Below are positions 28,120-36,284 of a stretch of 64,000 nt of DNA, piece by piece. Made by a program: the position numbers and the translations under genes. The notes beneath the pieces were generated by a model, which saw nothing but the letters and a program-made list of their open reading frames with translations, was not told the DNA's origin and searched no databases. The stretch comes from Larkinella soli (lineage in GTDB: Bacteria > Bacteroidota > Bacteroidia > Cytophagales > Spirosomataceae), in assembly GCF_003703975.1 (NCBI RefSeq), contig NZ_QTJY01000024.1, positions 1 through 64,000 on the forward strand, written 5' to 3'. Position 1 is the stretch's first letter. Every line of letters begins with the position of its first letter.

Positions 28120-29247
28120 ATGACCGATCAGCGCGACCAGTCTGCCGACCACTTTCTCCGGCTCATCCAGGCCTCCCGACGCGGCAAGTTCAAAATCTAC
28201 CTCGGAATGAGCGCCGGGGTCGGCAAAACCTATCGGATGCTTCAGGAAGCCCACGCTCTGCTGCGGAGCGGAATCGATGTCCGGATTGGTTACATCGAAA
28301 CGCACCGGCGGGCGGAAACCGAAGCCCTCGTGACGGGCCTGCCGGTGATTCCGCGACGTACGCTTTACTACCGGGGACGGGAACTGGAAGAAATGGACCT
28401 TCAGACCATTCTGAACCTACACCCCGAACTGGTCCTGGTGGACGAACTCGCCCATACCAACATTCCGGGGTCGAAAAATGAAAAACGCTGGCAGGACGTG
28501 CTCGACCTCCTGGATGCCGGCATCAGCGTCATCTCGGCGGTCAATATCCAGCACATCGAGAGCCTGTACGAGGAAGTCAGGGCCATTTCCGGGGTGGAGG
28601 TGGCCGAGCGGGTCCCGGACCGCGTGCTGCAGGGGGCCGACGAGGTGGTCAACATCGACCTGACGGCCGATGAACTCATTACCCGGCTGCGGGAGGGAAA
28701 GATCTACGAACCCGCCAAGGTCCAGACGGCCCTGTCCCATTTTTTCCGGACCGAAACGATCCTGCAACTGCGGGAACTGGCGCTGCGGGAAGTAGCTTCG
28801 GCCGTCGAGCGGAAGATCGAAACCAGCCTGCCGCCGAACGTTCAGGTCCGGCCGGAACGGTTTCTGGCGGCCGTCGGCACCAACCAGGAAACGGCCCGGC
28901 GGGTAATCCGTAAAACGGCCCGGCTGGCCGCCTATTACCATTCCCGCTGGTTCGTGCTGTATGTGCAGACGCCCGCCGAAAGCCCGGACCGCATCCGGCT
29001 CGACCGCCAGCGGCATCTGATCAACAACCTCAGACTGGCTACCGAACTCGGGGCGGAAGTGATCCGGACCCGGGGAACCGACGTGGTCGGCTGCATCGTC
29101 CAGGAAGTGGAAAAACGAAACGTGACGACCGTGTGCATCGGCAAACCGCATTTTAACCTGATCCAGGTAATTCTGCGTACGTTTGCTTTCCGCCGGCTGC
29201 TCAACCGCCTGTCCGAATCCGACACCGATCTGATCATTCTTTCCTGA
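28120..29247 (+). CDS. kdpD: KdpD N-terminal sensor half, without a kinase domain
   Basis: This 375-aa protein matches only the cytoplasmic N-terminus of KdpD. Walker A is GMSAGVGKT at 29-37, followed by GYIETHRRAETEALV, LVDELAHTN and SVNIQH-like VNIQHIESLY. A universal-stress-protein-like domain covers ~245-375. The transmembrane, GAF and kinase domains of full-length KdpD (about 890 aa in enterobacteria) are absent. It is followed 16 bases later by a separate HAMP-PAS kinase, so the two probably cooperate in K+ sensing. Confidence 0.93.
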   Translation: MTDQRDQSADHFLRLIQASRRGKFKIYLGMSAGVGKTYRMLQEAHALLRSGIDVRIGYIETHRRAETEALVTGLPVIPRRTLYYRGRELEEMDLQTILNLHPELVLVDELAHTNIPGSKNEKRWQDVLDLLDAGISVISAVNIQHIESLYEEVRAISGVEVAERVPDRVLQGADEVVNIDLTADELITRLREGKIYEPAKVQTALSHFFRTETILQLRELALREVASAVERKIETSLPPNVQVRPERFLAAVGTNQETARRVIRKTARLAAYYHSRWFVLYVQTPAESPDRIRLDRQRHLINNLRLATELGAEVIRTRGTDVVGCIVQEVEKRNVTTVCIGKPHFNLIQVILRTFAFRRLLNRLSESDTDLIILS

Positions 29248-29263
29248 AAAAACGAAAACCGGC

Positions 29264-31009
29264 ATGTCGATCAAAGCTAAAATATCGCTCGCGCTGACGT
29301 TCATGTTTGCGGTCATCCTGACCCTGGCCGGACTGGAAGCCTATTACCTTAACCAGCTCACCAACGATTCGCAGGCTATTCTGAAAGACAATTACATCTC
29401 CCTCGAATACGTCGCGACCATGCACCGGGCGATCTCGTCCCCCGGCGATCCGGACGCACTGACCGACTTTGAAACCAGTCTGAAAAAGCAGGAAGGCAAC
29501 CTGACCGAGGTCGGTGAGCAGGAACTGACCACCATCCTGCGCCGGGAGTTCGAACGGCTGCGGGTCGGCCCCCGCGATTCGGCCAGTGTCGGGCGCATCC
29601 GGCAGGCGTTGTTCGGGCTGGAAGACCTGAACCGGCAGGCGATGGTTCGCAAAAACGAAGTGGCCAAAGAGACCGCCCGCAGTGCCCTGCTCTGGCTGGC
29701 GATGGTCGGCACGTTCTGTTTCCTGGTCCTGTTTTCGTTCATCATCAACGTCCCGGGTTACATTGCCGACCCGCTGCGGGAGCTGACGCGCGGCATCCGG
29801 AACATTGCCGAACGGAACTTCGAGGAACGGCTGCACTTTCGCTCGGACGACGAGTTCGGGGAGCTGGCCCGCTCCTTCAACTCGATGGCCCAGAAGCTGG
29901 ACGAATACGAGCACTCCAGTCTGGCGAAGGTGCTTTATGAAAAACGGCGGATCGATACCCTGATCCAGATCATGAGTGAAGGCATTATCGGCCTAGACGA
30001 AAACCGTCATATCCTGTTTGCCAATCCCGTCGCCTGTCGGCTGCTCGGGGTGGAGGAGTCGGGGCTGGTGGGCCGGTACGGGCCGGATGTGGCCGCTTCC
30101 AACGACCTCATGCGCACGCTCATCCAGGAAGTCATGACCGGGCCGGCCGAACCGGCCGACGATCCCGGCAACCGGGGCATCCTGAAAATCTTCGACCAGG
30201 GAAAGGAAAGCTATTTTACCCGGCATACGCATACCGTCAGGGTGACCCGGACCGGGGAAGAAGAATCCGAACAGGCCGGGTATGTGATCGTGCTGGAGAA
30301 CATCACGCCCTATAAGGAACTCGACCTGGCCAAAACCAACTTCATCGCCACCATCTCTCACGAGCTGAAAACTCCGCTTTCCAGTATTATGATGAGCCTG
30401 AAACTGCTGGAAGACCGGCGGGTTGGTTCCCTCAACGGGGAGCAGGAGCAACTGGTCGGGAATGTCCGAACCGAGACCGGGCGGTTGCTCAACCTGACCG
30501 GCGAACTGCTCAACATGGCGCAGGTAGAATCCGGACAGATTCAGCTGAACCTTCAATCGGTACGGCCGGCCGAACTGGTCGACTATGCCGCCGGCGCCCT
30601 CCGTACGCCGGCCGAAGAAAAACGCGTGCCGATTCGGAAAAGTCTCCCGGCCGACCTGCCGCCGGTCCGGGCCGACCCCGACAAAGCCTCGTGGGTATTG
30701 ATCAATTTTATTTCGAACGCGGTCCGTCACAGTCCGGAAGGAAGCGCCGTCGAGATTTCGGTTCGGACCGTTCCGGGGGAGGAGGGGGTCGAATTCCGGG
30801 TTCGGGACCACGGGCCGGGCATCCGGCCCGAACACCGGAGCCGCGTATTCGACCGGTATTTCAGGGCACCCGGATCGAACGGCGGCACCGGCCTGGGGCT
30901 GGCCATCTCCAGCGATTTCATCCGCAGCATGAACGGCCAGATCGGCCTCGACACCACCGTGACCGAGGGGGCGGCTTTTTACTTCCGGCTCCCGACCGCG
31001 ATTCCCTAA
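29264..31009 (+). CDS. Transmembrane histidine kinase (HAMP-PAS) of the kdp locus
   Basis: This 581-aa sensor kinase has a first transmembrane helix (~8-28), a helical periplasmic region of ~120 residues and a second helix (~146-164). HAMP follows (ADPLRELTRGIRNIAERNF), then a PAS domain (IMSEGIIGLDENRHILFANP), HisKA (FIATISHELKTPLSSIMM, phospho-His in SHE) and HATPase (INFISNAVRHSPEG, RDHGPGIRP, GGTGLGLAIS). It is the last gene of the kdp cluster. It presumably takes the kinase role missing from the short KdpD and phosphorylates the sigma-54 regulator at 20737-22074. Confidence 0.93.
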   Translation: MSIKAKISLALTFMFAVILTLAGLEAYYLNQLTNDSQAILKDNYISLEYVATMHRAISSPGDPDALTDFETSLKKQEGNLTEVGEQELTTILRREFERLRVGPRDSASVGRIRQALFGLEDLNRQAMVRKNEVAKETARSALLWLAMVGTFCFLVLFSFIINVPGYIADPLRELTRGIRNIAERNFEERLHFRSDDEFGELARSFNSMAQKLDEYEHSSLAKVLYEKRRIDTLIQIMSEGIIGLDENRHILFANPVACRLLGVEESGLVGRYGPDVAASNDLMRTLIQEVMTGPAEPADDPGNRGILKIFDQGKESYFTRHTHTVRVTRTGEEESEQAGYVIVLENITPYKELDLAKTNFIATISHELKTPLSSIMMSLKLLEDRRVGSLNGEQEQLVGNVRTETGRLLNLTGELLNMAQVESGQIQLNLQSVRPAELVDYAAGALRTPAEEKRVPIRKSLPADLPPVRADPDKASWVLINFISNAVRHSPEGSAVEISVRTVPGEEGVEFRVRDHGPGIRPEHRSRVFDRYFRAPGSNGGTGLGLAISSDFIRSMNGQIGLDTTVTEGAAFYFRLPTAIP

Positions 31010-31021
31010 CCCAGTGATTGT

Positions 31022-31900
31022 TCAGAAACGGAGCACCACCCCGGCCCCGGAGCCGCCCACCGTCGGTTGCAGGGAAAGGCCCCGTTTGGCTTTCACACGG
31101 GGGTAGAGCCGAACGACCGTCTCGGCAAAGGCAACGCCCATAGCGGTTCCAAGCAGGACATCCGACAGCCAGTGGGCCCCGACGTAAATCCGGGAGAGGC
31201 CCGTCAGAATCGGCAGGGTGTAGAAGAACACCCGCAAAGGCACCGGCCCGACCTGGTGGGCCAGCACCCAGAAGGTTGCCGTCGCCAGGGTGGCGTGGCC
31301 CGAGGGAAACGAGTGGTAGGCGATACCGCCAAACGGGTTCAGGTGAAGGTTGCCGCGGTCGGCATTGGGCCGGGGCCGCCCGACTACTTCCTTGAGGGCG
31401 GTTTGCAGAAGCCCTGAGGTGGTTACGGACGCCACGACCATGATGCCGGTGTCGCGCAGCCAGGTGCTGTTGAAAAGTACACCCGTCCCCCAGAGACTAA
31501 GCATGATCGGGTAATTCAGCTGCGGCCGTCCGAGCAGATATCCGGCCCGTTCGAATCGGTCGAGGGTGGGGGTGTGGTTATCAAGCATGAAGCGGTAGAC
31601 CCGCTTTTCGACCAGCAGGGCGGTGGCGGAAACGGCCAGAACCCCGCCCAGACGCACGAAATCCCGTTTTTGCCAGTGGGCCGGCTGCGCATAGGTCCGG
31701 AGGATGGTCCGGGCCGTGTTTGAACCGTCGGTTGCGACCCGCTTCAGCAGACCCTGTTTGGGAAGGGGCTGGGGGAGGGTCAGGCTGTCGGTTGAGGAGG
31801 CAACGGCCGTCGTATCCTGCGGGAATGCTTGCCGAGTCAGGCCGGTCAGGGCCAGTGCCGCCAGAAGCGCAGCCGCCCGATAGGTTGGTTTCATTCCCAT
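31022..31900 (-). CDS. PAP2-family membrane phosphatase
   Basis: This 292-aa protein has an N-terminal signal or anchor. It carries the three PAP2/phosphatidic-acid-phosphatase motifs: KEVVGRPRP, the PSGH block (YHSFPSGHATLA) and SRIYVGAHWLSDVLLG with the catalytic His. These enzymes act on lipid phosphates or undecaprenyl pyrophosphate at the membrane. The convergent end with the kdp kinase leaves only 12 bases. The long N-terminal stretch before the domain is typical of Bacteroidota members. Confidence 0.9.
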   Translation of the reverse strand: MGMKPTYRAAALLAALALTGLTRQAFPQDTTAVASSTDSLTLPQPLPKQGLLKRVATDGSNTARTILRTYAQPAHWQKRDFVRLGGVLAVSATALLVEKRVYRFMLDNHTPTLDRFERAGYLLGRPQLNYPIMLSLWGTGVLFNSTWLRDTGIMVVASVTTSGLLQTALKEVVGRPRPNADRGNLHLNPFGGIAYHSFPSGHATLATATFWVLAHQVGPVPLRVFFYTLPILTGLSRIYVGAHWLSDVLLGTAMGVAFAETVVRLYPRVKAKRGLSLQPTVGGSGAGVVLRF

Positions 31901-32062
31901 AAGAAAAGGTGCTGGTACGTGTTGAGAACGGTTTGGCCTGGAAATGAGCCGGTTTTGGGCCGAATCCTCATTTTATCGAACGCCCCTGTCTGTCCAAACT
32001 CCTGAAAACGCATCTTTATCGTCAAGTCATCGAGTGCAAGCAGCCGTGTCTACCATGAAATT

Positions 32063-32093
32063 AAAGCCGGGCCCTGATGGGGTCCGGCTTTTT
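32063..32093 (+). terminator. Orphan intrinsic terminator 1
   Basis: The stem AAAGCCGG with CCGGCTTT extends inward through a wobble pair to about 12 bp and is followed by a T-rich tail. No coding region precedes it on the plus strand. It could end a small RNA, or on the minus strand shield the PAP2 gene. Confidence 0.6.
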
Positions 32094-32159
32094 CCGGACA
32101 CGTTGTTTTTCGAGGTTCCTTTCTATATTGACGCCCAAATATAAAGTTCAAGTACGTGT

Positions 32160-32192
32160 AAAAGCCGGGAACCGCTGGAATCCGGCTTTTTT
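32160..32192 (+). terminator. Orphan intrinsic terminator 2
   Basis: AAAAGCCGG pairs with CCGGCTTTT across a 13-base loop and is followed by T residues. It uses the same stem as terminator 1, 97 bases upstream. Confidence 0.65.
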
Positions 32193-32242
32193 CTTTTGGT
32201 CCGGTCGTTAAAAGGGGGTTGTTTAGGGAAACGCTTTTGCCC

Positions 32243-32321
32243 TCCCGACGCAGGAGGGACCCTGTGGCCTGTTAACCCATCCTTGTGAGCGCTGAAGCCC
32301 TGGATCTCTCCTGCGTCGGGA
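32243..32321. repeat. Inverted repeat TCCCGACGCAGGAG, 14-bp arms
   Basis: The arms 32243-32256 and 32308-32321 are exact reverse complements separated by 51 bases. Sequences of the form TCCCGACGCAGGAGGGA are, as far as I recall, common dispersed intergenic repeats in Cytophagales genomes. It could form a cruciform or a transcript hairpin. Confidence 0.6.
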
Positions 32322-32337
32322 TGATAAACCGTGCCCA

Positions 32338-32450
32338 GCCGGACCACCCCCCAACCCCCTCCTTGGTAAGGAGGGGGAGAGCGCTGCCCGATTCCAACCC
32401 TGCGGAGCCACCCCCTCCTTGCCAAGGAGGGGGCCGGGGGGTGGTCCGGC
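32338..32450. repeat. Nested palindromic element built on CCCCCTCCTT
   Basis: Outer arms of 27 bases (32338-32364 and 32424-32450) match except at two adjacent positions. Inside lie two complete small hairpins, CCCCCTCCTT-GGT-AAGGAGGGGG (32355-32377) and CCCCCTCCTT-GCC-AAGGAGGGGG (32411-32433). This architecture resembles paired REP/BIME-type elements. Confidence 0.65.
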
Positions 32451-33057
32451 AGGGGGGGTGGTATGGTGGCCCTTGTTCCCCAGGATGCTCCATCCGACCT
32501 GGAAGCAAAAACCCTTCCCAAACAAGCTCTAAAGGGTCCAGGAAGAGGGCTATTGCCGTCCAATGGGTATAAAAATTCCGCCCTTCCAGAAAAAATTCAA
32601 GAACGGTGTCACATAGCCGACGAAACGGGAACGTTGGGTAAATCAGAAGCTGAATACCCCTCTAACAAATTTAATGCCGGTTTCAGGCCGGTCAGGATAG
32701 GCTTGCAGCCGCTGAACGAACCGGAAAATCAATCCGTTTAGCGTCCGGTACCGGCTTGTTTTTTTTCTAAATCATCTGTTTATAAAGAGTTTGTATTTTT
32801 CTCAGTATATAAGTTCATCCAAAAAGAAGTGATTTTTCGGTCAGCCGGAGAGGGGGAGCCAAAAGACCCGGTTATTGTCTGGTACCGAAGCAAAGAAAAT
32901 TTACCGAAAGGCAGGCTTGGGGAAATAGTATTTTTAAAAATGGACATTCGATCATGATAAGGGTTTTGTACTTCGACAAGCGGGCATTGACTTCAAAATT
33001 TGGTTTTGTTTAACTTTTGCCTGACAAACGCAGCACCTACCTTCCCTTTGAAGCGCC

Positions 33058-33355
33058 TATGAAACTCTCGGCTGACGGTTATTTTCTTCTCCGAAACGCC
33101 ATACTGGCCCATCAGGACCAGCCTCAGTTCGTCAAGCGATGCCAATGCATCCTTTTCCTTTCCCTGGGTATGACGCCTACCGAGGTGATGACTCTGTTCA
33201 AGATCAATCGACGGGCGGTTAACAAATGGGTCCAGTTCTACCAGCGGGACGGTCTGGCCGGGCTGATGGACCGCTATGGTCAGGGGGTGAAAGAAGGCCT
33301 CCCTGCCGGGGCTGCTCCCGACCTGCCCGGCCGGCCTGAACCCGCCGGCTGCTGA
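33058..33355 (+). pseudogene. Truncated IS630-type transposase, N-terminal helix-turn-helix only
   Basis: From ATG 33058 the translation begins MKLSADGYFLLRNAILAHQD and contains an IS630-like helix-turn-helix (LSLGMTPTEVMTLFKINRRAVNKW followed by QRDGLAGLMDRYGQG). After residue ~80 the family match ends, the frame turns Pro/Gly-rich and stops. No DDE catalytic domain follows. The remnant is inactive as a transposase; the helix-turn-helix could still bind DNA if expressed. Confidence 0.7.
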
Positions 33356-33411
33356 CGGTTCCGGCGTTTATTCCTCCGCGTGATTTGCTTTCCAACCCTG
33401 GCTGTTCTTTA

Positions 33412-33666
33412 ATGGAGAATCTGTACATCTATTGTTTTCGAAAGCATTACAAGATCCTTCCCTGCTCGACCATCCAGGAAGGCCTTCAGCGTCTGACGGA
33501 CCTGGGCCTGGTGGACGGCATCGAGCCGATCGGGGTCTACAACCCGAAAAGCCGGCGGATGGTCTGGCATCCGTACTATGAAGTCGGCCTTCGTGAGGCC
33601 GGCCGGCATCACGCCCAGGTTACCAAACTGATGATTACCTTTGGCGCCGCTGCCGCCGAAAGTTGA
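33412..33666 (+). CDS. Small hypothetical protein (84 aa)
   Basis: The frame from ATG 33412 encodes a soluble basic protein (MENLYIYCFRKHYKILPC at its start). It contains a segment LTDLGLVDGIEPIGVYNPKS and a C-terminal VTKLMITFGAAAAES. I do not recognise a family. A stem-loop with six T residues (33678-33706) directly follows, so a transcript probably ends here. It could be a domesticated fragment or cargo linked to the adjacent IS630 remnant. Confidence 0.5.
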   Translation: MENLYIYCFRKHYKILPCSTIQEGLQRLTDLGLVDGIEPIGVYNPKSRRMVWHPYYEVGLREAGRHHAQVTKLMITFGAAAAES

Positions 33667-33677
33667 ATCCGTTTCGT

Positions 33678-33706
33678 CCGGCTTCCTGATCCTTTGCCGG
33701 TTTTTT
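33678..33706 (+). terminator. Terminator after the 84-aa gene
   Basis: CCGGC pairs with GCCGG across a 13-base loop, followed by TTTTTT. The stem is short, but the T-run is good. Confidence 0.5.
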
Positions 33707-33846
33707 ATCGCCTTAGGGGGCGACAGGACCACAAAATAAGTATTCCCTCCCAGGGCAACTCATTCGGCGGGAAATTCCTGATTTTCTGTTCATTTCCGTA
33801 TTTTCGTGGAAGGCAAGCGAACCACCGGAGTCGGTACGGAACAGGT

Positions 33847-34668
33847 ATGAACGTGGAAATGGACATTATCAGGCGGAGTAATGTGAAGGTGTGGGGTTCA
33901 GGCAGCCGGACGCTCCTGTTTGCGCACGGATTCGGGTGCGATCAGAATATGTGGCGGTTCGTCACCCCGGCTTTCGAGAACCACTTCCGGATCGTTACTT
34001 TCGATTATGTCGGCTGCGGGAAATCCGACCTGACCGCCTACCACCCCGACCGGTATGCCAATCTGAACGGCTATGTGCAGGACGTTCTGGAAATCTGCCG
34101 GACGCTGGACCTGAAAAACGTCATCTTTGTCGGGCACTCGGTGAGCAGCATGATCGGCCTTCTGGCTTCGATCAAGGAGCCGGACCGGTTCGAGCGGCTG
34201 ATTCTGATCGGCCCTTCGCCCTGTTACATCAACGAGCCCCCCGACTACGTGGGCGGTTTTGAACGGAAAGACATCGAAGAACTGCTGGAGACCATGGAGC
34301 GCAATTACATCGGCTGGGCCAACTTCCTGGCCCCCGTGGTGATGAATCGCCCCGACTCGCCCCATCTGGCCGAAGAACTGACCGAAAGCTTCTGCTCGAC
34401 CGATCCGTATATAGCCGGCCGTTTTGCCCGGGCTACCTTTCTCTCCGACAACCGCCGGGACCTGCCCTTCAGCCGCAAACCGACGCTGGTCATGCAGTGT
34501 TCAGAAGACCTGATCGCTCCGCTAACCGTGGGCGATTATCTGCACCGGAACCTGCCGAACAGCCGGCTGGTGGTGCTGCGGGCCACCGGACATTGCCCGC
34601 ACCTGAGTGCGCCCGACGAAACGATTCAGGTCATGACGGAGTATCTCGGCACTCCCTCCCTCAACTGA
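33847..34668 (+). CDS. RsbQ-like alpha/beta hydrolase
   Basis: This 273-aa hydrolase resembles RsbQ, the partner of the PAS phosphatase RsbP in Bacillus energy-stress signalling and a relative of plant KAI2/D14 receptors. The triad is Ser98 (GHSVSS), Asp221 (QCSEDLIAP) and His249 (TGHCPHLS), offset by two from the RsbQ residues. The start at ATG 33847 gives the family length; the frame is open further upstream without homology. It ends seven bases before a PAS histidine kinase gene. This suggests that it makes or delivers a small hydrophobic ligand to that PAS domain. Confidence 0.88.
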   Translation: MNVEMDIIRRSNVKVWGSGSRTLLFAHGFGCDQNMWRFVTPAFENHFRIVTFDYVGCGKSDLTAYHPDRYANLNGYVQDVLEICRTLDLKNVIFVGHSVSSMIGLLASIKEPDRFERLILIGPSPCYINEPPDYVGGFERKDIEELLETMERNYIGWANFLAPVVMNRPDSPHLAEELTESFCSTDPYIAGRFARATFLSDNRRDLPFSRKPTLVMQCSEDLIAPLTVGDYLHRNLPNSRLVVLRATGHCPHLSAPDETIQVMTEYLGTPSLN

Positions 34669-34675
34669 TTTCGGC

Positions 34676-35899
34676 ATGGATGTCCTGACGGATGAGGCTC
34701 TGGACCTGGCCCCCTGCGGATATTTCGAGTTTACCGACGACGGGAATCTGGTCCGGTGCAATACCACCCTGCTGGAACAACTGGGATTTGCTTCGGAAGA
34801 ACTGACCGGCCGGAACGTGGAAACGCTGTTCACGCTGGCAAACCGAATTTTTTACCAGACGCACTTTTTTCCGCTGCTGAAGCTTCACGGCCGGGCGGAA
34901 GAAATCTTTGTGACCCTTCGGGCGAAAGACGGCAGCGATTTGCCGGTGCTGATCAATGCGGTCCGGCGCCCGGCGGAAAGCGGGTTCGTCAACGTCTGCG
35001 TCGCCATCCCCGTCCGGCAGCGCAGAAAGTACGAGGATGAAATACTCCAGGCCAAAAAAGTGGCCCAGAAGGCCCTGGAAGAGAACAATGAACTCATTAC
35101 GGCCAAAGAGCAGCTCGAAGCCCACCGGTATATCCTCGATCATAAGCTGGCTCTTTTCAAGCAGAGAAATCAGGATCTGATCCAGCTCAACAGGGTCATA
35201 ACCCACGATCTTCAGGAGCCGCTCCGGAAAATCATGCTTTTTGTCGATAAGCTCCGTCTGGATGAAGGCATCCGGTTGTCGGCTTCCGGGGAGCAGGTCA
35301 TCGAACGGATTACGAAGGCCAGCCGCCTGCTGAAAGATCTGATCAGCGGCCTCCGGGAGTTCGTCACCTTCGACGTGACGGAAAATCCGCCCTCCTCGGT
35401 CGATCTGAATCAGGTCGTCGCCAAAGCCCGGGACCTGGTTATCCGGGAAACCGGCTTTGGAGCCGTCGACCTGAAAATGTCCGAACTGCCGGTCATCGAA
35501 GGATTCGGCGAGCAGCTTCAGCTGCTTTTTTACCACCTGCTGTCCAATTCCGTCAAATTCCGCCGGACCGACCTGCCCACCGTGCGGGTGGAAATTCGAA
35601 GCAGCATCGTGCAGGACAACCAGTTCCGGATTCTGAAAGACCGCTACCATTACGTCGATTTTGTCCGGCTCGTCTATACCGACGAGGGACAGGGCTTCGA
35701 CACCCGTTATACGCCCGGTCTGTTCCAGATCCGGAAGAAGCTCGACGCCCGAACCGAAGGGCTGGGCTTCGGGCTGGCCTACTGCAAAAAGATCGTTGAA
35801 AACCATAACGGCTCCATTTCGACCGAATCGGAGCCGGGAAAAGGCACCCGGTTCATCATTTTGCTTCCCTTCCGCCAGTCCGATCAGGCTTTTATCTGA
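34676..35899 (+). CDS. PAS histidine kinase paired with the RsbQ-like hydrolase
   Basis: This 407-aa soluble kinase has an N-terminal PAS domain (residues ~8-115: GYFEFTDDGNLVRCNTTLLE and RIFYQTHFFPLLKLHG) of the type found in RsbP-like proteins. A coiled coil (~120-160) leads to HisKA (NRVITHDLQEPLRKIMLFV, phospho-His in THD) and a HATPase domain (YHLLSNSVKFR, YTDEGQGFD, GLGFGLAYCKKIVENH). There is no receiver or phosphatase domain. It is cotranscribed with the RsbQ-like gene (7-base gap). The cognate response regulator is not adjacent. Confidence 0.9.
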   Translation: MDVLTDEALDLAPCGYFEFTDDGNLVRCNTTLLEQLGFASEELTGRNVETLFTLANRIFYQTHFFPLLKLHGRAEEIFVTLRAKDGSDLPVLINAVRRPAESGFVNVCVAIPVRQRRKYEDEILQAKKVAQKALEENNELITAKEQLEAHRYILDHKLALFKQRNQDLIQLNRVITHDLQEPLRKIMLFVDKLRLDEGIRLSASGEQVIERITKASRLLKDLISGLREFVTFDVTENPPSSVDLNQVVAKARDLVIRETGFGAVDLKMSELPVIEGFGEQLQLLFYHLLSNSVKFRRTDLPTVRVEIRSSIVQDNQFRILKDRYHYVDFVRLVYTDEGQGFDTRYTPGLFQIRKKLDARTEGLGFGLAYCKKIVENHNGSISTESEPGKGTRFIILLPFRQSDQAFI

Positions 35900-35922
35900 A
35901 CCGGAATCCGGCATCGGTTCAG
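35896..35922. terminator. Hairpin between convergent genes
   Basis: CTGAACCG (35896-35903) pairs with CGGTTCAG (35915-35922). The stop codons of both flanking genes lie in its arms. There is no clear T-run. Confidence 0.4.
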
Positions 35923-36137
35923 TCGCGGTTCTGCTCCGTTCCGGACGTTTCCGTGCCGGGTTCGCCCTCCGAGCCGGTACCGTATCCCGACCCGTAAGAC
36001 CCTCCGCCCTGAACGTTTCCTTCCGCTTCGGTGGGCGTAAAGTCGCCGTCCGAATCGTTGCCGGTCCGGTCGGATTCGCTGCCTTCTTCCGGATGCTCGC
36101 CCGGGACAAGCTGGTTGTTCACTTTCTGAATTTCCAT
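35919..36137 (-). CDS. Small acidic Gly/Ser-rich protein (72 aa)
   Basis: From ATG 36137 the frame encodes a strongly acidic peptide with repeats of Gly, Ser, Glu and Thr (GGGSYGSGYGTGSEGE). It has no signal peptide and no hydrophobic core, so it is probably disordered. The composition differs from a random antisense frame, which supports coding. Function unknown. Confidence 0.5.
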   Translation of the reverse strand: MEIQKVNNQLVPGEHPEEGSESDRTGNDSDGDFTPTEAEGNVQGGGSYGSGYGTGSEGEPGTETSGTEQNRD

Positions 36138-36284
36138 GTTGGAATGAATGTTCGTTTGATTCTCAACCCGGCCCCGGCGGCTTTGTTTCCGGTCCGGGCT
36201 GAAAATAGTTAAAAAGCGTTCCCTCCCTTGTCGCGTTTTAGGAATCCGTATCGTCATGGAGATGAAACCAAAATAATTCATACC

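Larger units (their letters stand above)
31901..33057. other. 1.1-kb gene-free region with terminators and palindromic repeats
   Basis: No gene is supported here. The region holds two similar orphan terminators (32063-32093 and 32160-32192), a 14-base inverted repeat pair around 32243-32321 and a large nested palindrome at 32338-32450. It then becomes AT-rich towards the IS630-type remnant. Short open frames here overlap the palindromes and are not credible. Confidence 0.6.

Noticed and set aside
31944-32144. 66-codon frame upstream of the orphan terminators
   Set aside because: It runs through the stem of terminator 1 and has no recognisable content; the terminators themselves argue against it.
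32338-32450. CRISPR-like repeats built on CCCCCTCCTT
   Set aside because: Only two copies, each a self-complementary hairpin nested in a larger palindrome, with no spacers or cas genes nearby.
33355-33411. Continuation of the IS630 transposase catalytic domain in another frame
   Set aside because: All three frames after 33290 were read; none shows a DDE domain or a family motif, so the element is truncated and not merely frameshifted.
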